DNA of 64,000 nt from Gp6-AA40 sp035711805 (GTDB lineage: Bacteria; Acidobacteriota; Vicinamibacteria; Vicinamibacterales; UBA2999), in contig DASTBV010000049.1 of assembly GCA_035711805.1 (NCBI GenBank), forward strand, positions 53,144 through 117,143. The letters are read 5' to 3'. The notes below the pieces were generated by a model. That model was not told where the DNA came from. It searched no databases and worked only from the letters and a program-made list of their open reading frames with translations. This document shows, piece by piece, positions 1 to 7,293 of the stretch (position 1 is the first letter of the stretch; each line of letters begins with the position of its first letter). The position numbers and the translations under genes are program-made.

Positions 1-293
1 TCGAAGCCGTCGCCGCGAACGGGTCGGCGCCGGCGGTGACGCTCAGCACGCGGCGGCATCCGGACCGGATCTCGGTGACCGTGCGGGACCGCGGTCCCGG
101 CATCACCACGGAAGACATGGCCCACATCTTCGATCCGTTTTTCACCACGCGGCGCGCCGGCACCGGGCTGGGGCTGCCGATCGCGAAGAACATCATCGAC
201 GGCCTGGGGGGATCGCTGTCGATCGACAGCTGGCCCGACGCCGGCACTGAAATCCGCATCGAGATTCCGCTCGTCAGCGTGGAGCCGGCATGA
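1..293 (+). CDS. Sensor histidine kinase, C-terminal fragment (5' end outside window)
   Basis: The reading frame is open from the window edge, so only the end of the protein is seen. It contains the ATP-binding (HATPase_c) part of a histidine kinase: the G1 box DRGPGI, an F-box region (HIFDPFFTT) and the G2 box GTGLGLPIAKNI. The fold and box order are typical of NtrB-type kinases. Its stop codon overlaps the start of the following sigma-54 response regulator by four bases (ATGA), so the two almost certainly form a kinase/regulator pair. The sensing domain and the phosphorylated histidine lie upstream of the window, so the signal cannot be inferred. Confidence 0.9.
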   Translation, partial: EAVAANGSAPAVTLSTRRHPDRISVTVRDRGPGITTEDMAHIFDPFFTTRRAGTGLGLPIAKNIIDGLGGSLSIDSWPDAGTEIRIEIPLVSVEPA

Positions 294-1657
294 GCGGACC
301 TCGCGGCGCCGTCCTGCTCCTCGACGACGAGGAAAAGATCCTGAAGCGGCTGGGCCGCGCGCTCCGCGACGATGGGCACGACGTGGTCGAAGCCGGATCG
401 GCGCGTGACGCGCAGCGCCAGCTGACCCAGCGCGCATTCGATCTCTTCGTCGTCGACAACGTCATGCCCGGCGTGACCGGCCTCGAGCTGCTGCGCGATG
501 TGTTCTCGTCGATCCCGGACACGGAGCGGCCCCAGGTCGTCATGATGACCGCCCATGGGTCGACGCAGATCGTCCGTGAGGCCTTCAAGCTCGGGGTCGA
601 GGATTTTCTCGAAAAGCCGTTCGAGCTGGACGAGCTGATCGGACTGGCGCGGCGCGCTGTGCGCAGCCGCCGGCTGCAGAGCGAGAAGCAGTACCTGATC
701 AGCGAGCGCGACGCGGAATTCAATCACTACGGCATCGTTGGACGAAGCCGGGCGATGCAGGACGTGATCAAGCGCGCCGAGCTGGTGGCGGAGACGAAGA
801 GCACGGTGCTGATCACCGGTGATACAGGCACCGGCAAGGAAATGGTCGCCCGGCTGATTCACCATCGCAGCGCGCAGCGCGAGATGCCGTTGATCAAGGT
901 GAATTGCGCCGCAATTCCGGACACGCTGCTGGAATCGGAACTGTTCGGGCATGTGCGCGGCGCCTTCACCGGGGCCACTATGACCAAGCGCGGCAAGTTC
1001 GCGCTGGCTGACGGCGGCTCGATTTTTCTCGATGAAATCGGCACGATGTCGACGGCGGTGCAATCGAAGCTGCTGCGCGTCCTGCAGGAGCGCGAGTTCG
1101 AGCCACTTGGCGCGGAGCGCACGCAGCGCGTCGACGTTCGCGTCATCGCCGCGACGAACCGCGATCTGAAGCAGATGGTGTCCGATGGCAAGTTTCAGGA
1201 GGACCTCTACTACCGGCTGCACGTCATCCCGATCGAGATCCCGCCGTTGCGGGAGCGCCGCGAAGACATTCCCGTCCTGGTCGAGCACTTCGTCGAGAAG
1301 CACCGCCAGCGCACCGGCAAGAAGATCGACCGCATCGACGCGGGCGTCACGACGGCGCTCGAACGCTACGACTGGCCGGGCAACGTCCGCGAGCTCGAAA
1401 ACACCATCGAACGGGCGGTCGTGCTGACGACGGGGACCGTCATCAACGCGTCGGCGATCTCGCTGGTTGGCGCGACGTCGTCATCGGCATCCGGCCTGCC
1501 GTCGATGCGTCTGCACCAGAATCTGGAATGGGTCGAGCGCGAAACGATCAGGCGCGCGCTCGAGCAGGCCGGCGGGGTCAAGAAAGACGCCGCGGAGCTG
1601 ATGGGCATCAGCCAGCGCGCCCTCAGCTACTACCTCGCCAAGTACCGGATCGATTGA
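290..1657 (+). CDS. NtrC-family sigma-54-dependent response regulator
   Basis: A 455-residue protein of standard NtrC architecture. Residues 1-125 are a receiver domain with the acidic pair DD near residue 12 and phospho-acceptor Asp56 (VVDNVMPG). Residues about 145-380 are an AAA+ sigma-54 interaction domain with Walker A GDTGTGKE and the sigma-54-contacting loop GAFTGA. The last 40 residues are a Fis-type helix-turn-helix (KKDAAELMGISQRALSYYL). It would activate sigma-54 promoters when phosphorylated by the kinase encoded just upstream, with which it overlaps by four bases. Its targets are not evident here, and no clear -24/-12 promoter was recognised nearby. The family call is secure; the regulon is unknown. 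Confidence 0.95.
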   Translation: MSGPRGAVLLLDDEEKILKRLGRALRDDGHDVVEAGSARDAQRQLTQRAFDLFVVDNVMPGVTGLELLRDVFSSIPDTERPQVVMMTAHGSTQIVREAFKLGVEDFLEKPFELDELIGLARRAVRSRRLQSEKQYLISERDAEFNHYGIVGRSRAMQDVIKRAELVAETKSTVLITGDTGTGKEMVARLIHHRSAQREMPLIKVNCAAIPDTLLESELFGHVRGAFTGATMTKRGKFALADGGSIFLDEIGTMSTAVQSKLLRVLQEREFEPLGAERTQRVDVRVIAATNRDLKQMVSDGKFQEDLYYRLHVIPIEIPPLRERREDIPVLVEHFVEKHRQRTGKKIDRIDAGVTTALERYDWPGNVRELENTIERAVVLTTGTVINASAISLVGATSSSASGLPSMRLHQNLEWVERETIRRALEQAGGVKKDAAELMGISQRALSYYLAKYRID

Positions 1658-1780
1658 GGACCGGTTTCCAATCCCGTAGCCGTTTACATCGGCGGTAACG
1701 CCGCCGCGCTCCCGACGCCGGATTTCATACGGTTTCCGTCCGCATGACGGGGCATCGCGCTTGCTCCGACGTCAGCCGGG

Positions 1781-2191
1781 ATGGTGTATCGGAGCCTTTC
1801 TCGCGCCCGCTGCTGGCAGATGCTGATGTTGTCCGCCTGCGTGGCGGCAACGTTCGCCATCGGAGATCGTCCCTCGTCCGCACAGACCGCCGAGCCGCGT
1901 GTCGTCCCCATCGTCGCGCGACGATTCGCGTTCGAACCGTCGCAGATCGAGGCGACGGTCGGTGAGCGGCTGCAACTGGTCATTACGTCTGCCGACGGCG
2001 TTCACGGCGTCGAGATCAAGAAATTGAAAATCAAAAAGGAGGTCCCGCGCGGCGGGGAGGCTGTGACGATCGAGTTCACTGCGACAACCGGGGGGAATTT
2101 CCCGATCCTCTGCTCCGAGTACTGCGGCAACGGCCACAACGACATGACGGGCATGCTGATTGTGCGCGGCATCCACGGTGAGGACCGATGA
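1781..2191 (+). CDS. Exported CuA-type cupredoxin (stand-alone cytochrome oxidase subunit II-like domain)
   Basis: A 136-residue protein with an N-terminal hydrophobic export segment (about residues 13-35) followed by one cupredoxin domain. The end carries a full binuclear CuA signature: C111-S-E113-Y-C115-G-N-G-H119-N-D-M122, plus the upstream His75 (DGVHGVEI). These are the ligands used in cytochrome oxidase subunit II and N2O reductase. However, the protein lacks the two transmembrane helices of subunit II, and no oxidase genes are adjacent. It overlaps the next gene by ATGA, and that gene overlaps a third, so CuA protein, outer-membrane-like barrel and cupredoxin lipoprotein are co-translated. 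A periplasmic electron-transfer or copper-handling role is inferred, not shown. Confidence 0.85.
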   Translation: MVYRSLSRARCWQMLMLSACVAATFAIGDRPSSAQTAEPRVVPIVARRFAFEPSQIEATVGERLQLVITSADGVHGVEIKKLKIKKEVPRGGEAVTIEFTATTGGNFPILCSEYCGNGHNDMTGMLIVRGIHGEDR

Positions 2192-3009
2192 GCGCGCCGC
2201 GCGTTGTCGTTCTCCTGCTCGCTATTTCGATGAGCGCACCGGCCTATGCCCAGAATCCAGCTCCAGCGGCAGACGACATCGATCTCGACCCCAACCCGTC
2301 GCAGCCGGACTTCGTGCTTGTCAATCTGCCAACCACGGTCCGTCTGCCACGGATGAAAAGCGCTTTCCGCGTCACGCACCGGTTCCTGCGGGCGCTCGGC
2401 CAGGACGACTTCGGATCGCTGGCGGAAGACCTTTTCGGCCTCGACAATGGCGCCATCATCGGCCTCGAGTACCGTTTTGGCCTGGCGCGCGGGCTGCAGG
2501 CCGGCGTCCTGCGAACCACCGACAGGACGATCTCGTTCTTCGGCCAATACAACGTGCTCAACCAGCGCAGCGGTGCCGCGCTCGGCCTCGGCGTGCTGGC
2601 AGGTGTGGACGGCACCAACAACTTCCGCGACGACTACTCCCCCGCTCTCGGCCTGGCGATCTCGCGCGAGCTTGGCGACCACGGCGCCGTCTACGTCGAG
2701 CCGGTCTGGGTGCACAACTCGAATCTCGACGATCTGGTGGGTGACGACAACTCGTCGTTTCTGGTCGGACTGGGCGCGCGGCTGCGTGTGCGGCCGACCG
2801 TCTATCTGACGGGTGAGTTCACGCCGCGCGCGGGCTATTCGCCCGGCGTGCATCAGGGCTCGTTCGCCATCGAGAAGCGCGCCGGCGGACATGTGTTTCA
2901 GCTGAATTTCTCGAACGGCTTCGGCAACACGATGGGCCAGCTCGCCCGCGGCGGCACGTCGAGTGATGACTGGTATCTGGGTTTCAACATTTCAAGGAAG
3001 TTCTTCTGA
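2188..3009 (+). CDS. DUF5777-like outer-membrane beta-barrel protein
   Basis: A 273-residue protein with a clear signal peptide (VVVLLLAISMSAPAYA, cut near AYA-QN). The remainder is alternating-polarity beta strands rich in Gly, Tyr and Phe and ends in aromatic FF, as expected for an outer-membrane barrel. Composition and segments such as RLPRMKSAFRVTHRFLR and GLEYRFG resemble the DUF5777 family, often found beside cupredoxin or cytochrome genes; this assignment is from memory of the family. It is translationally coupled at both ends, with ATGA from the CuA protein and TGATG into the cupredoxin lipoprotein. It may anchor or pass electrons or copper across the outer membrane, but no metal site is visible in the barrel itself. 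Confidence 0.75.
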   Translation: MSAPRVVVLLLAISMSAPAYAQNPAPAADDIDLDPNPSQPDFVLVNLPTTVRLPRMKSAFRVTHRFLRALGQDDFGSLAEDLFGLDNGAIIGLEYRFGLARGLQAGVLRTTDRTISFFGQYNVLNQRSGAALGLGVLAGVDGTNNFRDDYSPALGLAISRELGDHGAVYVEPVWVHNSNLDDLVGDDNSSFLVGLGARLRVRPTVYLTGEFTPRAGYSPGVHQGSFAIEKRAGGHVFQLNFSNGFGNTMGQLARGGTSSDDWYLGFNISRKFF

Positions 3010-3407
3010 TGCGCAGCCGACTCCTGGTCAATGCGGCAATTGCCGCCGCTCTCGCGTTCGCGTTTGCCGCCTGCGGCGGAGGCGGCGGATCACCGACCTC
3101 GCCGAGCGCCAACGATGGGCCGATTGCGGCGACCATCGTCATCGACGCCACTGGGACCGTGACCCCGAAAGACGTCACCGTCCCCGTCGGATCGCGTGTG
3201 ACGTTCACGAACAACCACTCGGCCGCCCACGACATGAGCTCCGATCCTCATCCGGTACATACGTTGTGCCCGTCGCTGAGCGTCGGCCTGCTCAGCCCCG
3301 GCCAGAGCGGAACGAGCCGTAATCTCGACACGGCACGGGTGTGCACGTACCACGACCACATCAACGAGACCAACACCGCGTTGATGGGGACGATCCGGGT
3401 GCAGTAG
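3009..3407 (+). CDS. Cupredoxin-domain lipoprotein (plastocyanin-like)
   Basis: A 132-residue protein with a lipoprotein signal (FAFAAC, lipidated Cys22) and a Gly/Ser linker, followed by a small cupredoxin fold. Possible type-1 copper ligands are His74 (SAAHDM), Cys112 and His115/His117 (CTYHDH), with a later Met126. The spacing between Cys and Met is longer than in plastocyanin, so copper binding is plausible but not certain. As third gene of the CuA/barrel unit it would be anchored to a membrane and could exchange electrons with the CuA protein. Confidence 0.78.
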   Translation: MRSRLLVNAAIAAALAFAFAACGGGGGSPTSPSANDGPIAATIVIDATGTVTPKDVTVPVGSRVTFTNNHSAAHDMSSDPHPVHTLCPSLSVGLLSPGQSGTSRNLDTARVCTYHDHINETNTALMGTIRVQ

Positions 3408-3430
3408 CCAACGTTGCGGCGTGCTTCCGC

Positions 3431-3602
3431 TTTCGAGGAAACGGATCACAGGAGAAACGAAGGAACGAAGACGAACGGAGTTGCGGCCTTAACCGCGAAG
3501 GGCGCGAAGAGCAGCGGCCGTATCCCTCCGTGCGCCTCCGTGCCTCCGTTCCTCCGTGTAAAGCTCTTCTTCGTGAGCTTCGTGATCTTCGTGGCTCACA
3601 CT
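3431..3602. repeat. Intergenic short-phrase repeat, family A copy 1
   Basis: Fills the gap between two convergent genes. It starts with purine-rich phrases (AACGGATCACAGGAG, ACGAAGGAACGAAGACGAA), holds CCGCGAAGGGCGCGAAGAG, and ends with complementary phrases (CTCCGTGCGCCTCCGTGCCTC, CTTCGTGAGCTTCGTGATC). The two halves can pair into a long imperfect hairpin. The same phrases recur at 6274-6500 and, in part, at 38225-38284. Confidence 0.75.
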
Positions 3603-3626
3603 TGACGTCGGCGTGGCGGGCAGAAG

Positions 3627-4325
3627 CTACGACGCGGTTTCGCCCGGTTTCAGTTCGAGGACCTCGACGCCGCGCGGCACGAGCTTCTTCAACTCCGCGG
3701 GAGTGCCGGTGAGCAACGGGAATGTTCCCCAATGCATCGGCACCACCTGCCGGACACCGAGAAACTCGCACGCCCTGGCGGCGGCAGCCGGATCCATGGT
3801 GAACCGGTCGCCGATTGGCAGAAACGCGATTTCCGGCTTGTACATCTCTCCGATCAATCGCATGTCACCGAAGAGGCACGTGTCGCCCGAGTAATAGATC
3901 GATCGGCCGTCCTCGAGGGTCACCACATAGCCGGCGGGCTCGCCCATGTAGACCATCTGCCCGTTGTCCACATATCCGCTGCTATGGCGCGCGTCGGTCA
4001 TCGTCACGCGCAGGCCGGCGATCGTCTGCGAGCCGCCCTTGTTCATCGGCGACGTGTTCTGAATGCCCTTGCGGCCGAGCCAGTCGCACAGCTCGAAGAT
4101 GCCGACCACCGCCGCACCGCTGTCGCGGGCGCACAGGAGAAGGTCTTCGATGTGATCGAAATGGCCGTGCGAGACCAGGATCAGATCGACCTGTGGCGGC
4201 TTCTTCATCGCCTCGGGGCAGGACGGATTGCCGGTCAGCCAGGGGTCGAGCAGCACGCGTTTCCCACCGGGCGTGCGGAGAAGGAAGGTGGCGTGCCCGA
4301 GCCACGTAATCGCCAGTTTGTCCAT
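3627..4325 (-). CDS. UPF0173-type metal-dependent hydrolase (beta-lactamase fold)
   Basis: A 232-residue cytoplasmic protein of the metallo-beta-lactamase superfamily. The metal motif is HxHxDH (His53, His55, Asp57, His58 in SHGHFDH), followed by DARHSSGY and a conserved SGDT near residue 147. The C-terminal MHWGTFPLL supplies a further ligand histidine. Length and motif order match the UPF0173 family (YtkL-like), whose physiological substrate is not established. It is the only gene on this strand here and is convergent with the cupredoxin operon across a repeat-filled gap. Confidence 0.88.
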   Translation of the reverse strand: MDKLAITWLGHATFLLRTPGGKRVLLDPWLTGNPSCPEAMKKPPQVDLILVSHGHFDHIEDLLLCARDSGAAVVGIFELCDWLGRKGIQNTSPMNKGGSQTIAGLRVTMTDARHSSGYVDNGQMVYMGEPAGYVVTLEDGRSIYYSGDTCLFGDMRLIGEMYKPEIAFLPIGDRFTMDPAAAARACEFLGVRQVVPMHWGTFPLLTGTPAELKKLVPRGVEVLELKPGETAS

Positions 4326-4384
4326 GCGCCTGGATTATGTCTCAGCGCCGTTTCGCGCATCGTCGGTCATCCGCGTTCGTCCGA

Positions 4385-4390
4385 TAAAAT
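4385..4390 (+). promoter_or_regulatory. Probable -10 box of a leaderless lipA promoter
   Basis: TAAAAT lies eight bases before the GTG start of lipA, and no Shine-Dalgarno sequence fits in between. A weak -35 (TCGGTC at 4363) is 16 bases upstream. If used, the transcript would begin at or next to the GTG. Confidence 0.4.
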
Positions 4391-4398
4391 AGGCGTCA

Positions 4399-5304
4399 GT
4401 GTCTGTCGAGGCGCCGCTTGAATTCGTACGGCCGCGCGAGCCAAAGCCCGAGTGGCTGAAGGTCCGTGCTCCGGGATCCGAGAACTACCTCCGCCTCAAG
4501 GGCATCATGCACGACCTGAAGCTCAACACGGTCTGCGAGGACGCCCACTGCCCCAACATCGGCGAGTGCTGGCATCACGGTACGGCGACGTTCATGATTC
4601 TCGGAGATGTCTGCACGCGCGCCTGTGCGTATTGCGCCGTCGCTCACGGACGGCCGAACGAGCTCGACACCGCGGAACCGGCGCGCGTGGCCGAAGCCGT
4701 GGCCCGCATGCGGCTGCAGTACGCGGTCATCACGTCGGTCGACCGCGATGATCTCGCCGACGGCGGCGCCGCGATTTTCGCCGAGACGATCAGCAGGACG
4801 CGAGCACGCGTGCCGGATTGCCGGATCGAAGTCCTCATCCCCGACTTTCAGGGCATCGAATCGTCGCTGCGTACGGTGCTCGACGCGGGCCCTGACGTCC
4901 TCAACCACAACATCGAGACGGTTCCGCGGTTGTATCGAATGGCGCGCTCCGGCGGCCGCTACCCGCGGTCGCTCGAGCTGCTCGATCGCTCGCGGCGGCA
5001 TCGGCCGGACATCGCCACGAAGACCGGAATCATGGTCGGGCTTGGCGAGGAGCACGACGAGATCGTCACCGTCTTCGACGACCTGCGGCGGGTGGGGGTG
5101 TCGATCCTGACGATCGGCCAGTACCTGCGGCCCTCGCCCACGCACGCGCGGATGACGCGCTACTATCACCCGGACGAATTCGCCGCGCTCAAGCGCATCG
5201 CGCTGGACAAGGGGTTCGTGCACGTCGAGTCGGGTCCGCTGGTGCGCTCGTCGTATCATGCGCACGAGCAGGCCGACGCCTTCCGCGCCAGCCAGATCAG
5301 CTGA
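4399..5304 (+). CDS. lipA: Lipoyl synthase
   Basis: A 301-residue radical SAM enzyme that inserts two sulfurs into octanoyl chains on carrier proteins. Both iron-sulfur sites are present: the auxiliary cluster cysteines C46, C51 and C57 (CEDAHCPNIGEC) and the SAM cluster C72, C76 and C79 (CTRACAYC). The C-terminal RSSYHA, whose serine ligates the auxiliary cluster, is also there. Length is usual. It begins with GTG; the stretch upstream looks like a promoter rather than a ribosome site. Its likely client is the lipoyl domain of AceF encoded at 18088-19503. No lipB is seen in the window. Confidence 0.97.
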   Translation: MSVEAPLEFVRPREPKPEWLKVRAPGSENYLRLKGIMHDLKLNTVCEDAHCPNIGECWHHGTATFMILGDVCTRACAYCAVAHGRPNELDTAEPARVAEAVARMRLQYAVITSVDRDDLADGGAAIFAETISRTRARVPDCRIEVLIPDFQGIESSLRTVLDAGPDVLNHNIETVPRLYRMARSGGRYPRSLELLDRSRRHRPDIATKTGIMVGLGEEHDEIVTVFDDLRRVGVSILTIGQYLRPSPTHARMTRYYHPDEFAALKRIALDKGFVHVESGPLVRSSYHAHEQADAFRASQIS

Positions 5305-5367
5305 CCGTGCACACGTTCCGGAAACTCGTAGAGGCCGACCTTCAGGTCAGCCTGTCAGGAGCTCGAC

Positions 5368-6273
5368 ATGACGCCTTCCCGCCGTGATTTTCTAGCGCTG
5401 CTGTCGATGCTTCCCCTCACTGCCGCCGCGCCGGCACTCGCACAACAGACGATGCCGGCCCGGCGTATACCGGGATCCGGTGAGATGCTGCCGGTCATCG
5501 GCCTCGGGTCGAGCAAGGTCGTCGAGGAGATTGCGAAGAACGGCGACGATCCGCTGCGGCAGGTGCTGCGGACGCTCGTGGGACACGGCGGCAAGGTCAT
5601 CGACACGTGGCCTCGGAACCCGGCCAACGATGCGCGCTTTGGCGCGGTCATCAACGAGGCGGAATTCAATGGCCGGTTGTTCGTGACGAGCAAGATCGAT
5701 CGCGCCGGCAAGGACGCGGGCGTCGCGCAGCTCCGCGAGGCGCACAAGAACTACGGACGGAAGGTGCTCGACCTCGCGCAGATCTTCAGCCTGACCGACC
5801 TGGAGACGCACTGGCCGACGCTACGCGAGTGGAAAGACTCCGGAATGGCGCGCTACATCGGCGTCACCGTCTCGGAGCCGCGGCGGCATGCGGACCTCGA
5901 GCGGTTCCTCACACGCGAACGCCCCGACACGACGCAGGTCAACTACTCGATCACCGAACGCGAAGCGGAGGATCGAATCATTCCGCTGGCCGCCGACCGC
6001 GGCGTCGCGGTGATCATCAACCGGCCCTTCATGAACGGCGCCTACTTCAAGCGCCTCGAGGGTCGTCCGCTCCCGCAATGGGCGGCCGAGATCGGCTGCT
6101 CCACCTGGGCGCAGTTTTCGCTCAAGTACATCCTCTCCAACCCGCGCGTGACCGTCGTGCTGACGGAAACGAGCAACCCCAAGCACATGGCGGAGAACGC
6201 GCAGGCCGCGCTCGGCCCGATGCCGGACGAGTCGGTGCGCAAGCGGATGCGCGAGTTCATCGCCACGGTGTGA
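5368..6273 (+). CDS. Tat-exported aldo/keto reductase-like protein, catalytic residues missing
   Basis: A 301-residue protein with a twin-arginine signal (SRRDFLALLS, cut near ALA-QQ) and an aldo/keto reductase barrel. Of the usual Asp-Tyr-Lys-His tetrad, Asp79 (VIDTWP) and Lys109 (VTSKI) are kept. The Tyr position aligns with Asn84 and the His position (normally QIH) is Phe140 (LAQIF). Loss of both the general acid and its partner makes reductase activity doubtful. The protein may bind a ligand or act differently in the periplasm, where NADPH is not available anyway. The downstream gap holds a family A repeat. Confidence 0.85.
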   Translation: MTPSRRDFLALLSMLPLTAAAPALAQQTMPARRIPGSGEMLPVIGLGSSKVVEEIAKNGDDPLRQVLRTLVGHGGKVIDTWPRNPANDARFGAVINEAEFNGRLFVTSKIDRAGKDAGVAQLREAHKNYGRKVLDLAQIFSLTDLETHWPTLREWKDSGMARYIGVTVSEPRRHADLERFLTRERPDTTQVNYSITEREAEDRIIPLAADRGVAVIINRPFMNGAYFKRLEGRPLPQWAAEIGCSTWAQFSLKYILSNPRVTVVLTETSNPKHMAENAQAALGPMPDESVRKRMREFIATV

Positions 6274-6500
6274 GGCCACGGAGGGCGGCGAAGGGAACGG
6301 TTTCACAGGAGCAACGAAGGAACGAAGGAAAACGGAGGGTCCATCGCTGCAGGCCGCCTTCGGCGGCCAATCGAACGGCTGTAACTCTTGGTGGCCTTCG
6401 TGATCTTCGTGTCCTTCGTGGTTCAACAAACTCCGTTCGTCACCGTTGCTCCGTTCCTTCTGTGAAACCGTTTCCTCCGTCCCCTCCGTTGCCTCCCGTG
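6274..6500. repeat. Intergenic short-phrase repeat, family A copy 2, with terminal inverted repeat
   Basis: Starts directly after the preceding stop codon. A perfect 13-bp inverted pair AACGGTTTCACAG (6296-6308) and CTGTGAAACCGTT (6460-6472) brackets the element. Inside are ACGAAGGAACGAAGGAA on one side and CTTCGTGATCTTCGTGTC / CTCCGTTCCTTC on the other, with a perfect GGCCGCC-TTC-GGCGGCC hairpin at 6352-6368. It shares most phrases with copy 1 at 3431-3602. Confidence 0.8.
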
Positions 6501-6501
6501 C

Positions 6502-6529
6502 TTGACATGAATCTTACAAAATGTAAGAT
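6502..6529 (+). promoter_or_regulatory. Promoter with overlapping PadR-type operator
   Basis: A consensus -35 TTGACA (6502-6507) is followed after 16 bases by TAAGAT (6524-6529), nine bases before the padR ATG. Between and over these lies a perfect inverted repeat: ATCTTACA (6511-6518), AAA, TGTAAGAT (6522-6529). The inner ACA-N3-TGT layout and the position suggest autorepression by the PadR protein. The spacing implies an mRNA with little or no leader. Confidence 0.75.
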
Positions 6530-6538
6530 CAGCAACCC

Positions 6539-6850
6539 ATGAGCGAAATTCGCCTCCCGTCAATCTCGAGCACGGAGTCGCTCCTGCTCGATTTACTGGA
6601 ACATCGCGAGCGATTTGGACTCGAACTGGTCGATGCGTCCGGCGGCAAAGTCAAACGCGGCTCGGTCTATGTGACCCTGGCCCGCATGGAGGCCAAAGGC
6701 TTCGTTGAGTCCCGGCAGGAAGACCGCCAGCCGGGTGCCATCGGGCTGCCGCGCCGGCTGTATCGGGCCACGGCCTACGGGCTGAAGGTACGCGACGCCT
6801 ACCGGATCCTGCGCGACGCGCTGGCCCTCAAACCGGTGGAGGCGCAATGA
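6539..6850 (+). CDS. PadR-family transcriptional regulator
   Basis: A 103-residue winged-helix protein. The core (SSTESLLLDLLEH...GGKVKRGSVYVTLARMEAKGFVES...RRLYRATAYGL) has the PadR pattern of a helix-turn-helix followed by a beta wing, with the typical 'GSVYVTLARMEAKGFV' recognition region. It is short, without a long C-terminal dimerisation helix, as in subfamily 1 members. It overlaps the next gene by ATGA and heads an ABC-exporter/TIGR03435 operon, which it most likely represses through the palindrome just upstream. The inducing ligand is unknown. Confidence 0.88.
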   Translation: MSEIRLPSISSTESLLLDLLEHRERFGLELVDASGGKVKRGSVYVTLARMEAKGFVESRQEDRQPGAIGLPRRLYRATAYGLKVRDAYRILRDALALKPVEAQ

Positions 6851-7293
6851 GCTTCTTCATCGGACGAATCGAGTCGCTGTCATCGCGCTTTCTGACCGAG
6901 CGATCGCATGAATTGATCGTCGCCCCGGCGATTGCCGACCTGCAGCACGACGCCAACTCGGGCAACCTGGTCTCCGCCGCGCGGGCGCGCGCCTCCGTCC
7001 TCGCCGCCTTCGGCGGCGCGCTGTACGACGAGCTGACCGCCGACGCGAGCCTCCTCAAGATCGCCGCGTTAATCCTCATTCCGGCGTGCTACTACACGTT
7101 CTTGATCTACCTGTGCCAGCCGCAGGCGGCGCTGTATGTCGCGGCGAATTTCGGCCGTCTGGTCCTGCCCGCGGCGATCGCGCTGCTGTCGATCCCGCCC
7201 GTTCTCGTCTGCTGCTGGCCCGAACGAACGCGACGCCGGACGCTGCAGCCGGACGCCCTTCGACGTTGCTCAGGGCAGACGGCCGATGCCTGA
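6847..7293 (+). CDS. Small two-helix membrane protein of unknown function
   Basis: A 148-residue protein with no family recognised. Residues 1-65 are soluble and Ala-rich (SARARASVLAAFGG). Two hydrophobic helices follow at about 68-90 (AALILIPACYYTFLIYL) and 100-123. The C-terminal 20 residues are encoded by an inserted dispersed repeat (7256-7278) and overlap the start of the ABC ATPase by eight bases, so the original C-terminus may have been lost. Its position between the regulator and the ATPase suggests it is part of the exporter system. Confidence 0.65.
   Translation: MSFFIGRIESLSSRFLTERSHELIVAPAIADLQHDANSGNLVSAARARASVLAAFGGALYDELTADASLLKIAALILIPACYYTFLIYLCQPQAALYVAANFGRLVLPAAIALLSIPPVLVCCWPERTRRRTLQPDALRRCSGQTADA
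7256..7278. repeat. Dispersed palindromic repeat inside a coding region
   Basis: CCCTTCGACGTTGCTCAGGG with trailing CAG, an imperfect palindrome (CCCT/AGGG ends). It forms the end of the small membrane protein and lies just before the ABC ATPase start. In one frame it reads PFDVAQG, a peptide I recall as recurrent in related acidobacterial annotations. Confidence 0.6.

Noticed and set aside
1781..2191. Cytochrome c oxidase subunit II
   Set aside because: No transmembrane hairpin and no subunit I gene nearby; only the CuA domain is present.
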